Source: Pyrenula massariospora (taxonomy: Eukaryota > Ascomycota > Eurotiomycetes > Pyrenulales > Pyrenulaceae). Taken from it: DNA of 64,000 nt. The notes beneath the pieces were generated by a model, which made no database searches, had not been told where the DNA came from, and saw only the letters and a program-made list of their open reading frames with translations. The stretch is from the NCBI GenBank assembly GCA_021030905.1, contig JAGFMI010000017.1:682001-746000 (forward strand), read 5' to 3'. Shown here piece by piece: positions 38,511-48,148 of this stretch (positions are counted from its first letter, which is position 1; each line of letters starts with the position of its first letter). Both the position numbers and the translations under genes were made by a program.

Positions 38511-40125
38511 ATGTTCAACAGTAGGCTCTTCCTGCGCTCTGGAAACATGACCAAAGTCACATCTCAAGCTCGCCCGATAGAGGTCAATGGCCTCGGTCGA
38601 AGGGGCCTCTCTACGTACAAGATCAATGAAAATCGTCTGATGGACGCCATCCATGGATCATGCAAGTATGGACAGGCCCATCGTTATGGAAGGTATGGGC
38701 AACATCCCTCCAATCTATCCCAGTAATACTCAATTCAAGAGAGCCACCCAACAGAGACCGGCATGGTGCGACTGGCGCTAAACGACGCCGACAAGCAGGT
38801 CCGTGACTGGTTTCGGCAGAGTGCTGAAGGTCTGAATTGTCGAGTGTCGGTTGATCAGATGGGGAATATGTTTGCCGTCCGGCCCGGCAAGAATGATAAG
38901 GCGCCCCCGGTGATGATGGGGTCACATCTTGATACGCAGCCTACTGGCGGTCGATATGATGGTATACTAGGAGTCAATGCTGGTCTCGAGGTCCTCCGAA
39001 CTCTACAGGACAATGGAGTGGAGACAGAGGGGCCAGTAGGTTGTGTCAATTGGACGAAGTAGGTGCTCTCATATATACTAGTGGTGCCTCTAACACAAAT
39101 TAGCGAAGAAGGAGCGCGATTTCCACAGATGGCCTCAGGCTCTGCCGTCTGGTCGGGCGCTCTTCCGCTAGAAAAAGAGTGGAATCTGCAAGAAACTATT
39201 CCGAACGAACATGGCGAAAGAAAGACCCAGAAGCAGGAACTTGAAAAAATTGGCTACCTAGGCGACACACCTGCTTCATTCGAGGCAATGCCTTTTGCTG
39301 CGCACTTCGAGCTCCATATAGAGCAAGGCCCGATTCTTGAGGCTGAGAAGAGAAAGATTGGGGTTGTCCGAGGAGTGCAGGCTCTCAAATGGTTTGAGAT
39401 CACGGTAAGCGGAAGAGACTCTCACGCCGGCACTACGCCCTTTGAGACTCGCAGAGATGCTCTATTGTGTGCGGCCAAGATGATCGTGCGCTCAAATGAG
39501 ACGGCTAAAGAACTTGGCGGCCTCGCTACCACTGGCATTCTGGAAGCGAAGTACAGTTCTATCAACACTATGGCACGCGAAGTCAAATTCTCATTAGACG
39601 TACGGCACCCATCGGACGAAAAGCTCGCTGAGATGGAAAAGCGATGCCGCTCCAGTTTTGAGGGAATTGCTGCGGAAGAGAGCGAAAGAGGGTGCACCGT
39701 GGAATGGAAGGAGCTGATGCATAGTCCAGCGGTCGTTTTTCACAAGGACTGCGTCGCTGCTGTGGAGGCTAGTGCCGCGGACGCGCTTGAGGGTCTGCCG
39801 ATGACTGCGTCGGATGGCCAACTATGGAAGTACATGACAAGTGGAGCTGGCCATGATAGTTGCTACACGAACAAACGTTGCCCTACTAGCATGATTTTTA
39901 CGCCAACAAGGGATGGTGTCAGTCACAATCCGCAGGAATACTGCAGTCCGGAAGATTGGTAAGTCAAAGACCTCTTGTTTTCGCTCCAGCAGCTAATGAT
40001 GAGAAAGCGCGCTGGGCACGCAGGTTCTACTTGGTGCTGTGTTAAGGTATGACACGCTGAGGGCAGAGCACGGCAATTTGCATGAAGGAAGCTCTGTGAA
40101 GAAGACTAGTAATGGTGACGTATGA
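38511..40125 (+). CDS. M20-family N-carbamoyl-L-amino acid hydrolase / beta-ureidopropionase-like amidase
   Basis: Four exons (38511-38692, 38744-39058, 39104-39958, 40008-40125) encode about 489 residues. The N-terminal ~35 residues are Arg/Ser-rich without acidic residues until E26 (MFNSRLFLRSGNMTK), as in a mitochondrial presequence. Metal and catalytic motifs are complete: GSHLDTQPTGGRYDG, NEEGARFP, HIEQGPILEAE, GRDSHAGTTPFETRRDA, SGAGHDSCY and GVSHNPQEYC. The family hydrolyses N-carbamoyl amino acids or N-carbamoyl-beta-alanine to amino acid, CO2 and ammonia, as in pyrimidine or hydantoin breakdown; allantoate amidohydrolase is a relative. The exon 1/2 acceptor is placed at ...AGAGAG|C, because only this restores RYGSHPTETGM in frame. 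It follows nagA on the same strand, about 470 bases away. Confidence 0.9.
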
Positions 40126-41172
40126 TGTTTACATTTGCATAAAATTTTCTTTGGGCAGTTTCTTTGTTAGCAGAGCTGTAGCTATTTAAGTAGTATTTAA
40201 GAGCCCACCAGAATCCAACATCAGCGACTAATTTTGGGCAAATAACAACGGCCTCACACATGTGAATATATATAGATATTTATATTAGTGTTCTGGGAAG
40301 ATGTTCAGTATTATCAATTAGTTGAGACTGAGAAGCTCCTGCGGATCAACACCGGAAACTGACGCTATCGTGGGTCCGGAGGGTCCTTGAAAACATCACA
40401 CCAGCTTCCCTAAAAGAAGTCAAGAGAATTCCCTACACACAAGAAGTTTTCCTCCCACAATTACCGAGAAACCTAGCTAAAGAAAAGACGAGAGACTCTG
40501 CTAGCCATCCGCTATGCTATGAATTGCTTGTCAACTTCAGCAATGTTTTGCGGCACAGACGGTGTCGGTGCTTCAGCTATTGGAGGCCAAGACATACAAT
40601 TCAAGGACATCTTACCGAGAATACAACGTACCTACCAAACGCTAGCTTCTGCTAATAGGAAGCTCTATGGAAATCTCGGTGCCTGATTTCATCCTACGAA
40701 AACCTTGTCGAGCGCATCCTTCACGCCTTTAAAAGTATCTCTCAAGGACCGCTTTATGCGCTGACCTTCACAACTTCATACAATTGCAAGACATTAAGAT
40801 ACTCAAATTCCGTCTGACTCTTGTCATCGACTTTCGAGGCGTTGTGTATTGCAGTCACATCACTTGAGAACCACATCAGCCAAGGGACAAAATTTCTAGC
40901 GGAGCGCGAAGGAAAGAAAAAATTTTGCCTTTTCATTCACGACTATTTTTACCACCGAGAAGACGCAGCGGCGACATCAGCTGGGAGACACACTGTCTAT
41001 TAATAGACATAGAATTCCCTATCAGCACAGCTCTTGCCTTTCCGACGTTGATTTGGTTCCGGCGCTTTACGGTGTTCAGGCTCATGATCTGCCACTTTCC
41101 CTTAAGTACGGATTTTCTATATTTATTTAAATCTACCTTCTTTAGAAATAACGATTGTCTTTGACAAACACA
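40126..41172. other. Intergenic region before the SET gene
   Basis: About 1 kb, A/T-richer than its neighbours. Holds the 3' flank of the hydrolase and the SET-gene promoter. No coding or RNA signal recognised. Confidence 0.5.
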
Positions 41173-43199
41173 ATGTCGCTTCTATTGGATAATCACATTG
41201 AACTGGTCAAATGGGTTCGATCCCTTGGTGGACGTCTAAGCGACCACGTTGAGCTCGCCCACGACGACAAGAAGGGCTTCCATATTCGTGCGAAGGCAGG
41301 GGTAACAATTTACAGCCATTCAAATATTGCGCGATGCCCAATAGAGGCCACTATTTCTGTTCTCAACGCGTTTGATGCGCCACAATTTCCCTGTCATGGG
41401 ACGACCTTCCCGCCGGAGTTCCTCAGACTAGGTACCTTCACAGTGCAGTGCTTCTTTCTTATCGACCAGTATCTTTACGGGAGCAAATCCTATTGGCATC
41501 CATTCTTCCAAACACTACCTGGGCCTTTGGAGCTGGGGAGTCATGCACCATTTCAAGAGACGGACTTAGAATGGCTTGAAGGAACTAACCTTGCTGCCGG
41601 ACTGGAAAAGCAGCTACAAGATTGGAAAAAAGCCTTTGAAAGCGGAATGGGCAAGCTGTCGAGCTTGAATTGGGAAAGAGCTGTGGAGAAAACTTACACC
41701 TGGTCAGAGAACGTGCTCAGGGTTCAAGACTTTGGCTAATTGAGCATCGCAGGCCGCTATATGTTTGGGCCGCGGCCGTCTTCTCCACACGCAGCTTCTC
41801 TTCGGCTGTGTTAACCAATACCCTCGCCGCGGAGATTGCACGTCCTTACGGCTACCAGCAAGACGGCCATCTCGAACTCTCTCAGGCTTTTGGGGAAGGG
41901 TTTGCGGTTCTCGTCCCAGTTTTAGACCTCCTGAATTACCGCCCCGTTACGCAGGTCGAATGGCAAGCGGGCTTTAGCGATGTGTGCCTAAAGGTCCTCG
42001 AAAATATCGAGCCTGGCCAAGAAGTTTGCAATAATTACGGACCCAAAGATAACGAACACCTACTCCTCGGCTATGGCTTCGCTATTGAGAACAACCCATT
42101 CGACCATTATGCAGTTGGCTTCAAAGTGCCTCCTTATTCCCCTCTAGAAGCTGCTAGAACAGCGCAAGCAGATGTCCGCAAGAAGCAGGGCCACTCGCCA
42201 AAGCTGGAGAAGGAATACCATTACTATATCTTCGACCCCTCCCACCCAAACGTACGGAATGCTCAGAGCCTAGAACGTGCTCTGTTTTCGACGGAGTTGT
42301 TTGATAGCATGTCCGTATTATCCGCAAACAGGAGCGAGCTTCAAAGCGAGACCTTTCAACGTCACCACTCCTTTCTTAGCCCGCTTCCACACGAGCGCTT
42401 CGGCAGGAACCTGCTAAACACTCAAGCTCAGCTGCTTGCTGAGTCCACAGCAAGGCTGTCTCGTGTGGAAAGCACTCATCCCATCCTCAGCGGCAAGAAA
42501 TGGAACCCAGAAACACGGATGCAGAGATACGCCCTAATATACCGCGAAAGCCAAATCCAAATCCTACAAAACGCTATCTCCATCTGTCGTTACTCCCTCA
42601 ACCGGGCACAAGATATCCACCAAGACCCAGAATCCCTCCCCTCACCCTGCCGCGAGCTGATCACGAAACACCCCTCCGCCATCCTCCCAGGCGAACTCCT
42701 CCCCTTCGAAACCCTCCTAAATCTCTACCCACCAACCCTCATCTCCGACATCAAACGGGCTGCAGAAATCCTCACCGCCACCGCCCTGCACTCCCTCACC
42801 AACCCACCCCTCGACCCGCACTTCCCCACAAAACTCCGCTACACCCTCCTCCTCGCCACAACCCTGCACCTCTCCAACTCCAACCCCCTCCCCCCGCGCC
42901 TCAACGCCTGGCTAACCCACCTAACCCCCCGCTACGACCCTCACGCAGCCCCCTCCATCGACGCCTCAGCCACAGACTTCCTAGCCGCGCTCGAAGCGAT
43001 CGTCAACGCGGACGAGAGCTCCGCGGAGGCAAGGACGGTGTTTGGGCGGATTGGGGGTGGCGGTGGTGGGTGGTGGGAGGCGGGGGTGTGTTGTTGGGCG
43101 TGGGATGTTGTGGGGGAGGAGGGGGTGGGCGTTCCTGCGGAGGGGGATGGGGAGGGTGGGGGGTATTGGGTGTATGTGCCCTTGGAGGAGGGGAGGTGA
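41173..43199 (+). CDS. SET-domain lysine methyltransferase, RuBisCO-LSMT/SETD3-6 class
   Basis: Two exons (41173-41702, 41753-43199) encode about 658 residues. The N-terminus (IELVKWVRSLGGRLSDHVEL, KKGFHIRAKAGV) is the first SET strand set. A helical iSET insert follows (FLIDQYLYGSKSYWHPFFQTLP; DLEWLEGTNLAAGL; ERAVEKTYTW), then AAAVFSTRSF, LVPVLDLLNYRP (~229-240) and GQEVCNNYGPKDNEHLLLGYGF, which is the AdoMet-binding pseudoknot. A helical C-terminal substrate-binding domain completes the protein. Such enzymes methylate non-histone targets such as ribosomal proteins. Most members have NH where this has NY (LLNYRP), so activity is less certain. Intron 1 has a GTCAGA donor completing a Trp codon. 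The last 60 codons are Gly-rich from G-rich DNA, and the C-terminal DNA gives long shadow frames. Confidence 0.85.
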
Positions 43200-43561
43200 T
43201 TGGCGATGGGTTTGGGGATTTGGGGCCGCAGGGATTAAAGGCGGGGATTTTGTATATATTTGGGCCATTTTGGAACCATTAACGAATGATGATATTGGAT
43301 AGGCGAGATAGACGCCGAGCTTCTAGGATGGATATGATATGGCGATTTGCGATGGATTTATCTCTTTTGGCTACCTAATGAATCATGTGTTATGCTCGTT
43401 TCCTCACCTGCTCTGTGGAGCCCACGTATTGACCTCTATCCGTCGTAGCCAATGCCATCCCGCGTCTCATATCCAACGCGGTCACACCAGCGGCACGCTA
43501 TCCAAATCGCCGCCCAACACTCGTCAAACCCAACGAAGCCTGCTCCGAAGCACAAGTTCCC
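43200..43561. other. Convergent 3' region
   Basis: Spacer between two stop codons; expected 3' UTRs. Nothing else seen. Confidence 0.5.
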
Positions 43562-44088
43562 TCACGAACCAGTTCTACCAAGCGTTTCGACCGGTGCGTT
43601 CAAAATCAGCGGCCCGACAACACACTCGCCGGAAAGAAATTTATCCAAAAGCCATCTATCGAAGGGAACCGGATCCGGAGGGCCAAGAGAGCGCTCGAGG
43701 ATGTGGTGAGAATACTCTGGCACGGAGATGCCGATGGTGTAGGCGAAGTTGATTGGGAAGGCGTCGAGGCGGTGGATTTCGTGGGCTGGTCGGATGGGAT
43801 TAGGTCAGCGAAATAGAGCTTTTGTTGGGGGTTTGTAAAAGGCGGTCTTTTCTTACCCCAGATTTTGAAGGTCCATGGTGTGTAGTTGATTGTGTGCTGG
43901 TGGGTGTCGGGAGGCGCTCTCTCGCCGCCGCAGATGAAGATCGTGAAATCGAGCCAGGACAGGCGGTGGCCTTCCTGGTTTGAGGGGATGTGAAGTCGAA
44001 CGGTTGGTGTGCAGCACCAGGACATTTGGCGTACGGCTTCTCCGAGCAGGTCGACGACTGAGAAGGTTTGTAGTGCTCCGGTAGCCAT
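43562..44088 (-). CDS. Unrecognised small protein, two exons
   Basis: ATG 44088 opens exon 1 (44088-43857), and exon 2 is 43785-43562; about 151 residues. An in-frame stop lies 12 bases upstream of the ATG, supporting this start. The unspliced frames run on past the true junction and look like poor protein. Splicing at G|GTAAGA and ACCAG|CC gives IWAHEIHRLDAFPINFAY, then ISVPEYSHHILERSLG, PFDRWLLDKFLSGECVVGP, which has balanced composition and predicted strands and helices. I do not recognise the family. It has no signal peptide, membrane segment or known motif. It is convergent with the SET gene. A different upstream exon in another frame (up to 44273) cannot be excluded. Confidence 0.5.
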
Positions 44089-44899
44089 CGCAGGATGTTT
44101 TCAGGTGCGGTGCCGATAGCTGAGATGTGGGATTGATGGATTTCGACAACGACAAGCTCGGGTTGCAACTGTTCGAGATGGCGTCTGAACAACTTAAATA
44201 TACCGTGAGATGCCTGACGATTCTCCCAAAGTCTCACTCGGGTCACTGCCATCAATGATCGGCTGGAAGGCACGATGGAGCATCTTTCCCAGGCGTACCT
44301 CTGCTGCTGCTTGATTCATAGAAACCGAGATGGTGAATGGAATCCGGGCTCACAAGCCCTAGAGTCTCCAAAGATTCGAAACATCTGCCCTTTTTGCCGG
44401 CGCATTTTTTCACCTAGTGAATTACCGAGTTATAGGTGCTCAAACTTCATGATAATAGTCCTTGGTGATAGACATATGGGCAAGTGCCTTCCGTTGTTCT
44501 GCTTCCGTATCTTGATGGGTTCTCTCAAACCCTCGGCCATATTTATATCTCGTACAGTAGGCGTGTAAAATACTGAGATCCTGTTCGGTTGGTTCCCTAC
44601 CGACTGTGGCCTGTTGCTCCGAACAAACTTGCCAAACATGCGCATGTCTGGTCCGCTGGCTGGCGTTCGCAACTCAGTAATGACCCTTTTCGGTCATGTC
44701 GCGGAGAATTCGATTTTTCGGACACGCTGTGGATTATCTTTATACCTAAACCTTGATACACTCCCCTACTACTTGTCCTTAAAATTCATGACATTTGCTC
44801 AGTATCAACCCCGAGAACTGCCACGAACCCTCTTGATACCGAATTCTCTACAACACTCGACACCATACTTCTGCTCTTCGTTTTCTAGCGGAGTTCGAC
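44089..44899. other. Intergenic region between two unrecognised genes
   Basis: About 800 bases between divergent starts. Open frame 44614-44988 overlaps the next gene in another frame and is probably chance. Nothing else seen. Confidence 0.45.
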
Positions 44900-46057
44900 A
44901 TGGCACCCACTTAAAAAAAGTCCTGCACGAAGAAGCCGATAGACTTGCCACCAACTTCAGACCTCTTTTGCCGCGACACTGGGATTGAAACTGAACTAGC
45001 AGGCGATGTCGAGGAAATTAGGGACCTGATAATCGAGAAAGCCCTCGAAGATGGCCTCAGAGTCTGGATGTCAGACATCGAGTTCAAGAAATTTCCGTAC
45101 TTTTGCCTAGCAGTCGGCCACAAGGATTATTTTGTGAAAATGATCATAACTATTCAGTGTAAGTGCATCAGTATATTTACACTCCATCAGTCGAGTACAT
45201 ACGCTAACACCGTAGCAGCTGCCTCGAACTACCGAAGAGGGCGAGCCGTCATGATGCTCACTTGGTGGGAAACTGGAATGAAGGTTGGACAAACTCGACG
45301 GAATGCCATTGACAACATCGGCCCGAGCTTCGAGACTCGCGAGCGGGATAAGTACCATCGACCGACCAATGTCAAACAAGTGCTATCCAAAGTCATCGAA
45401 AGCATCATGACCTCGGGAGACAATTCGTCTTCACCAGTTACCATCGAGCAAGCGTCTGATGTCCGTTCGAAGCGTATATCAGGAAACGTCACACCAAGAT
45501 CCACAACTTCACTGATGCGAAGGAGCCTTCATCAGTGGCAGAATATTATCGACAACATAACTTGGAACGACACGCCGATCAAGGATTTTCGGAAATTCGA
45601 CAAGGAGTTCGATGAGGCAGCAGAGTCGCTACGAATGCAACAAGCGGCGGATATTGATGATGGTCAAAATAGTGCTCTGATAATGGGAGCCGATGATTCC
45701 TCAATGACGATCGATACGGAAATCAGCAAACCAGCAATGGACATCATCGGCTCCTCAAAAGACCAACCCATAGTCATTGACGACGACGACGACGACGAAG
45801 ATGCTCGAGACATCAGTTCAACTATTCAAAGCCATTCTTCGACGTACGAGCACCATACTCCGACCCTTGGGCAACAAGAAATCAATCTCGATTACATCGA
45901 GCCAGCCACGATCGATTATGGGACGTATTTCGACAATGCATTTGCTCTGGACAACACAGATTCGAGCATTGGAGACAAGGACCTCGTGATGGAAGATTTT
46001 CAACTTTACGATGATGGAGGCATCATATCTGATGGCGATTTTTGGAATTTGGAATAG
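44900..46057 (+). CDS. Unrecognised acidic protein; in-frame stop just after the first ATG
   Basis: The frame codes for about 310-365 residues in two exons, split by a 60-nt intron at 45159-45218 (GTAAGTG, branch GCTAAC, acceptor GTAGCAG); because 60 is divisible by 3 the unspliced frame also stays open. The protein has ASNYRRGRAVMML, THRPTNVKQVL-like YHRPTNVKQVLSKVIES, HQWQNIIDNITWND, FRKFDKEFDEAAESLR, an acidic run of six Asp, and an acidic Asp/Tyr-rich C-terminus. No family is recognised. The first in-frame ATG (44900, MAPT) is followed at codon 5 by TAA and then by KKSCTKKPIDLPPTSD, which reads like coding sequence. Either translation starts at ATG 45068 (MSDIEF), the stop is a recent lesion or sequencing error, or an upstream exon is missed. 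Confidence 0.5.
45159..45218 (+). other. Probable 60-nt in-frame intron
   Basis: Consensus donor GTAAGT, branch GCTAAC and acceptor TAGCAG. Splicing gives TIQSASNYRRGR; retention would add 20 residues without a stop, so either form is translatable. Confidence 0.6.
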
Positions 46058-46490
46058 GAGGATGATTGAAGTAGTTTGAGTAGCATGATACTGCTTATCA
46101 TTTATGTAACGCTCAGGGGGATGAGTTTTGGAGTAACAGCTTGATAACTACTGAGCTGATTGTTGAATGTTGAGAGCCTTTGTCCATCAATCTCCTGTAT
46201 TGAGGAATATGCGTTTTGAAATGATACCTTTTCATATTTGCTTCCTCTTGGTAATTGAGCAAAATATGCGTGTCATGTGCGTGGTCGGAACTGGTGGTAC
46301 GGAACAATATTCTACCGAAAGATTTCCATTGAGCCAATCGGCATCGTCGTAAAATCATCCCTCCCCGATGAGCGACATCACCACCTTTTCTTGAATGCAT
46401 GGCAATCCGCCACCCATGACTATTTTTGGCTGCGCAAAGTCTTCGTAGTCTTTGAATTACTCCTTTTCGCAAGAAGTGAATGACAGAGAT
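46058..46490. other. Intergenic region before the complex I 51 kDa gene
   Basis: About 430 bases with the nuo51 promoter and leader. No gene seen apart from the short upstream ORF listed separately. Confidence 0.5.
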
Positions 46491-46494
46491 ATGA
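46480..46494 (+). promoter_or_regulatory. Four-codon upstream ORF overlapping the nuo51 start
   Basis: ATG ACA GAG ATA TGA. Its stop overlaps the main start as ATGA (main ATG at 46491). If included in the transcript, it would require leaky scanning or termination-reinitiation for synthesis of the 51 kDa subunit. Seen directly; the effect is inferred. Confidence 0.5.
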
Positions 46495-48148
46495 TCATTC
46501 GACCGTCAACGCGCTCGGCGTCGATCGCCAGAGCGACTACATCTCGACTTCTCCCCGCCGCTTCCACACCAAGTCACACAACTTCTCGAAGACCGCAAAC
46601 ACGATCGTTAGCGACAGTACAAGATGCTCCACCCCCTCCACCCCGAAAATATGGCGGTCTTAAAGATCAGGACCGGATCTTCCAAAATCTTTATGGCCAT
46701 CACGGAGCAGACTTACAAAGTGCGATGAAATATGGGGACTGGTATAAGACGAAGGAAATCTTACTTAAGGGCCATGATTGGATCATTTCGGAGATAAAAG
46801 CTTCTGGTTTGCGAGGTCGAGGAGGAGCTGGTTTCCCCTCAGGCATGAAATGGGTGAGACGACACATTTGCCCTCCTGGCAAGCAAACTATACTAACCTT
46901 CAAAAGTCCTTCATGAATTTCAAAGACTGGGACAAAGACAACAAGCCCCGCTATCTGGTAGTCAATGCTGACGAAGGCGAGCCGGGAACATGCAAAGATC
47001 GCGAGATTATGCGGAAGGATCCTCACAAGTTAGTCGAAGGCTGCCTTGTCGCCGGCCGCGCCATGAACGCCACGGCAGCCTACATTTACATCCGGGGTGA
47101 ATTCTACCACGAAGCTACTGTCCTCCAGCGCGCCATCCAAGAAGCCTACAAAGCTGGACTGATTGGGAAGAACGCCTGCGGCAGCGGCTACGACTTTGAC
47201 GTGTACCTCCACCGCGGAATGGGCGCATACGTATGTGGCGAAGAAACATCCTTAATCGAATCCCTTGAAGGCAAGGCGGGAAAGCCTCGCTTGAAACCTC
47301 CCTTCCCCGCAGCTGTTGGCCTCTTCGGCTGCCCATCGACAGTCGCTAATGTAGAAACCGTCGCTGTCGCCCCAACTATCTGCCGCCGCGGCGGGAAATG
47401 GTTCGCCAGCTTCGGCCGTGAACGCAACCAAGGCACAAAGCTGTTCTGCATATCAGGCCACGTCAACAACCCCTGCACCGTCGAAGAGGAGATGTCCATC
47501 CCGCTGCGGGAGTTGATTGAGAAGCACTGTGGCGGCGTGCGAGGCGGCTGGGACAACCTCCAGGCCATCATCCCTGGCGGCTCCTCGACGCCCATCCTCC
47601 CCAAGAAGATCTGCGACGAGCAGCTCATGGACTTTGACGCGCTGAAGGACAGCCAATCGGGTCTGGGCACGGCCGCCGTCATCGTCATGGACAGGAGCGC
47701 GGACGTTGTCCGAATGATCGCTCGCCTGTCAGCCTTCTACAAGCACGAGAGCTGCGGACAGTGCACGCCGTGCCGCGAGGGCAGCAAGTGGACCATGCAG
47801 ATGATGGAGCGGTTCGAACGTGGCGACGCGCGCGAGCGAGAAATCGACATGCTGCAGGAATTGACTAAGCAGGTCGAGGGGCATACTATTTGCGGTAAGG
47901 CAACATACAACCCCCTCTTTTTCGTATTACCCCGTCAATCGGCCTAGAGGCTAATTTGTTCATTTTTTAATATAACAGCGCTTGGCGAGGCTTTTGCGTG
48001 GCCGATCCAGGGTCTGATAAGACACTTCCGGCCAGAGCTGGAGGCGAGGATCAAGAAGAACGCCTCGGCGGCGGGCGGGGAGCCGATGGCGGGTGGATGG
48101 GAGCACGACGCGAGACGGAAGGGCATGCTTATCTCGCCGGGGATGTGA
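46491..48148 (+). CDS. nuo51: NADH:ubiquinone oxidoreductase 51 kDa subunit, mitochondrial (NDUFV1)
   Basis: Three exons (46491-46853, 46907-47894, 47979-48148) encode about 506 residues. The first ~45 residues form a mitochondrial presequence rich in Arg/Ser/Thr ([20 protein letters not shown]). FMN and NADH sites follow: [34 protein letters not shown] and [17 protein letters not shown]. The N3 [4Fe-4S] cluster ligands are [10 protein letters not shown] plus the Cys in HTICALGEAF, the latter completed across intron 2. This is the NADH-oxidising flavoprotein at the tip of the complex I peripheral arm, paired with the 24 kDa subunit. Sequence is intact and length normal. A longer unspliced read after 47894 and an alternative frame near the 3' end are not used. 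The C-terminus is KGMLISPGM. Confidence 0.97.

Noticed and set aside
42500-43282. 260-codon frame inside the SET gene
   Set aside because: Pro/Arg/Gly-only composition in C-rich and G-rich DNA; shadow of the SET C-terminal domain.
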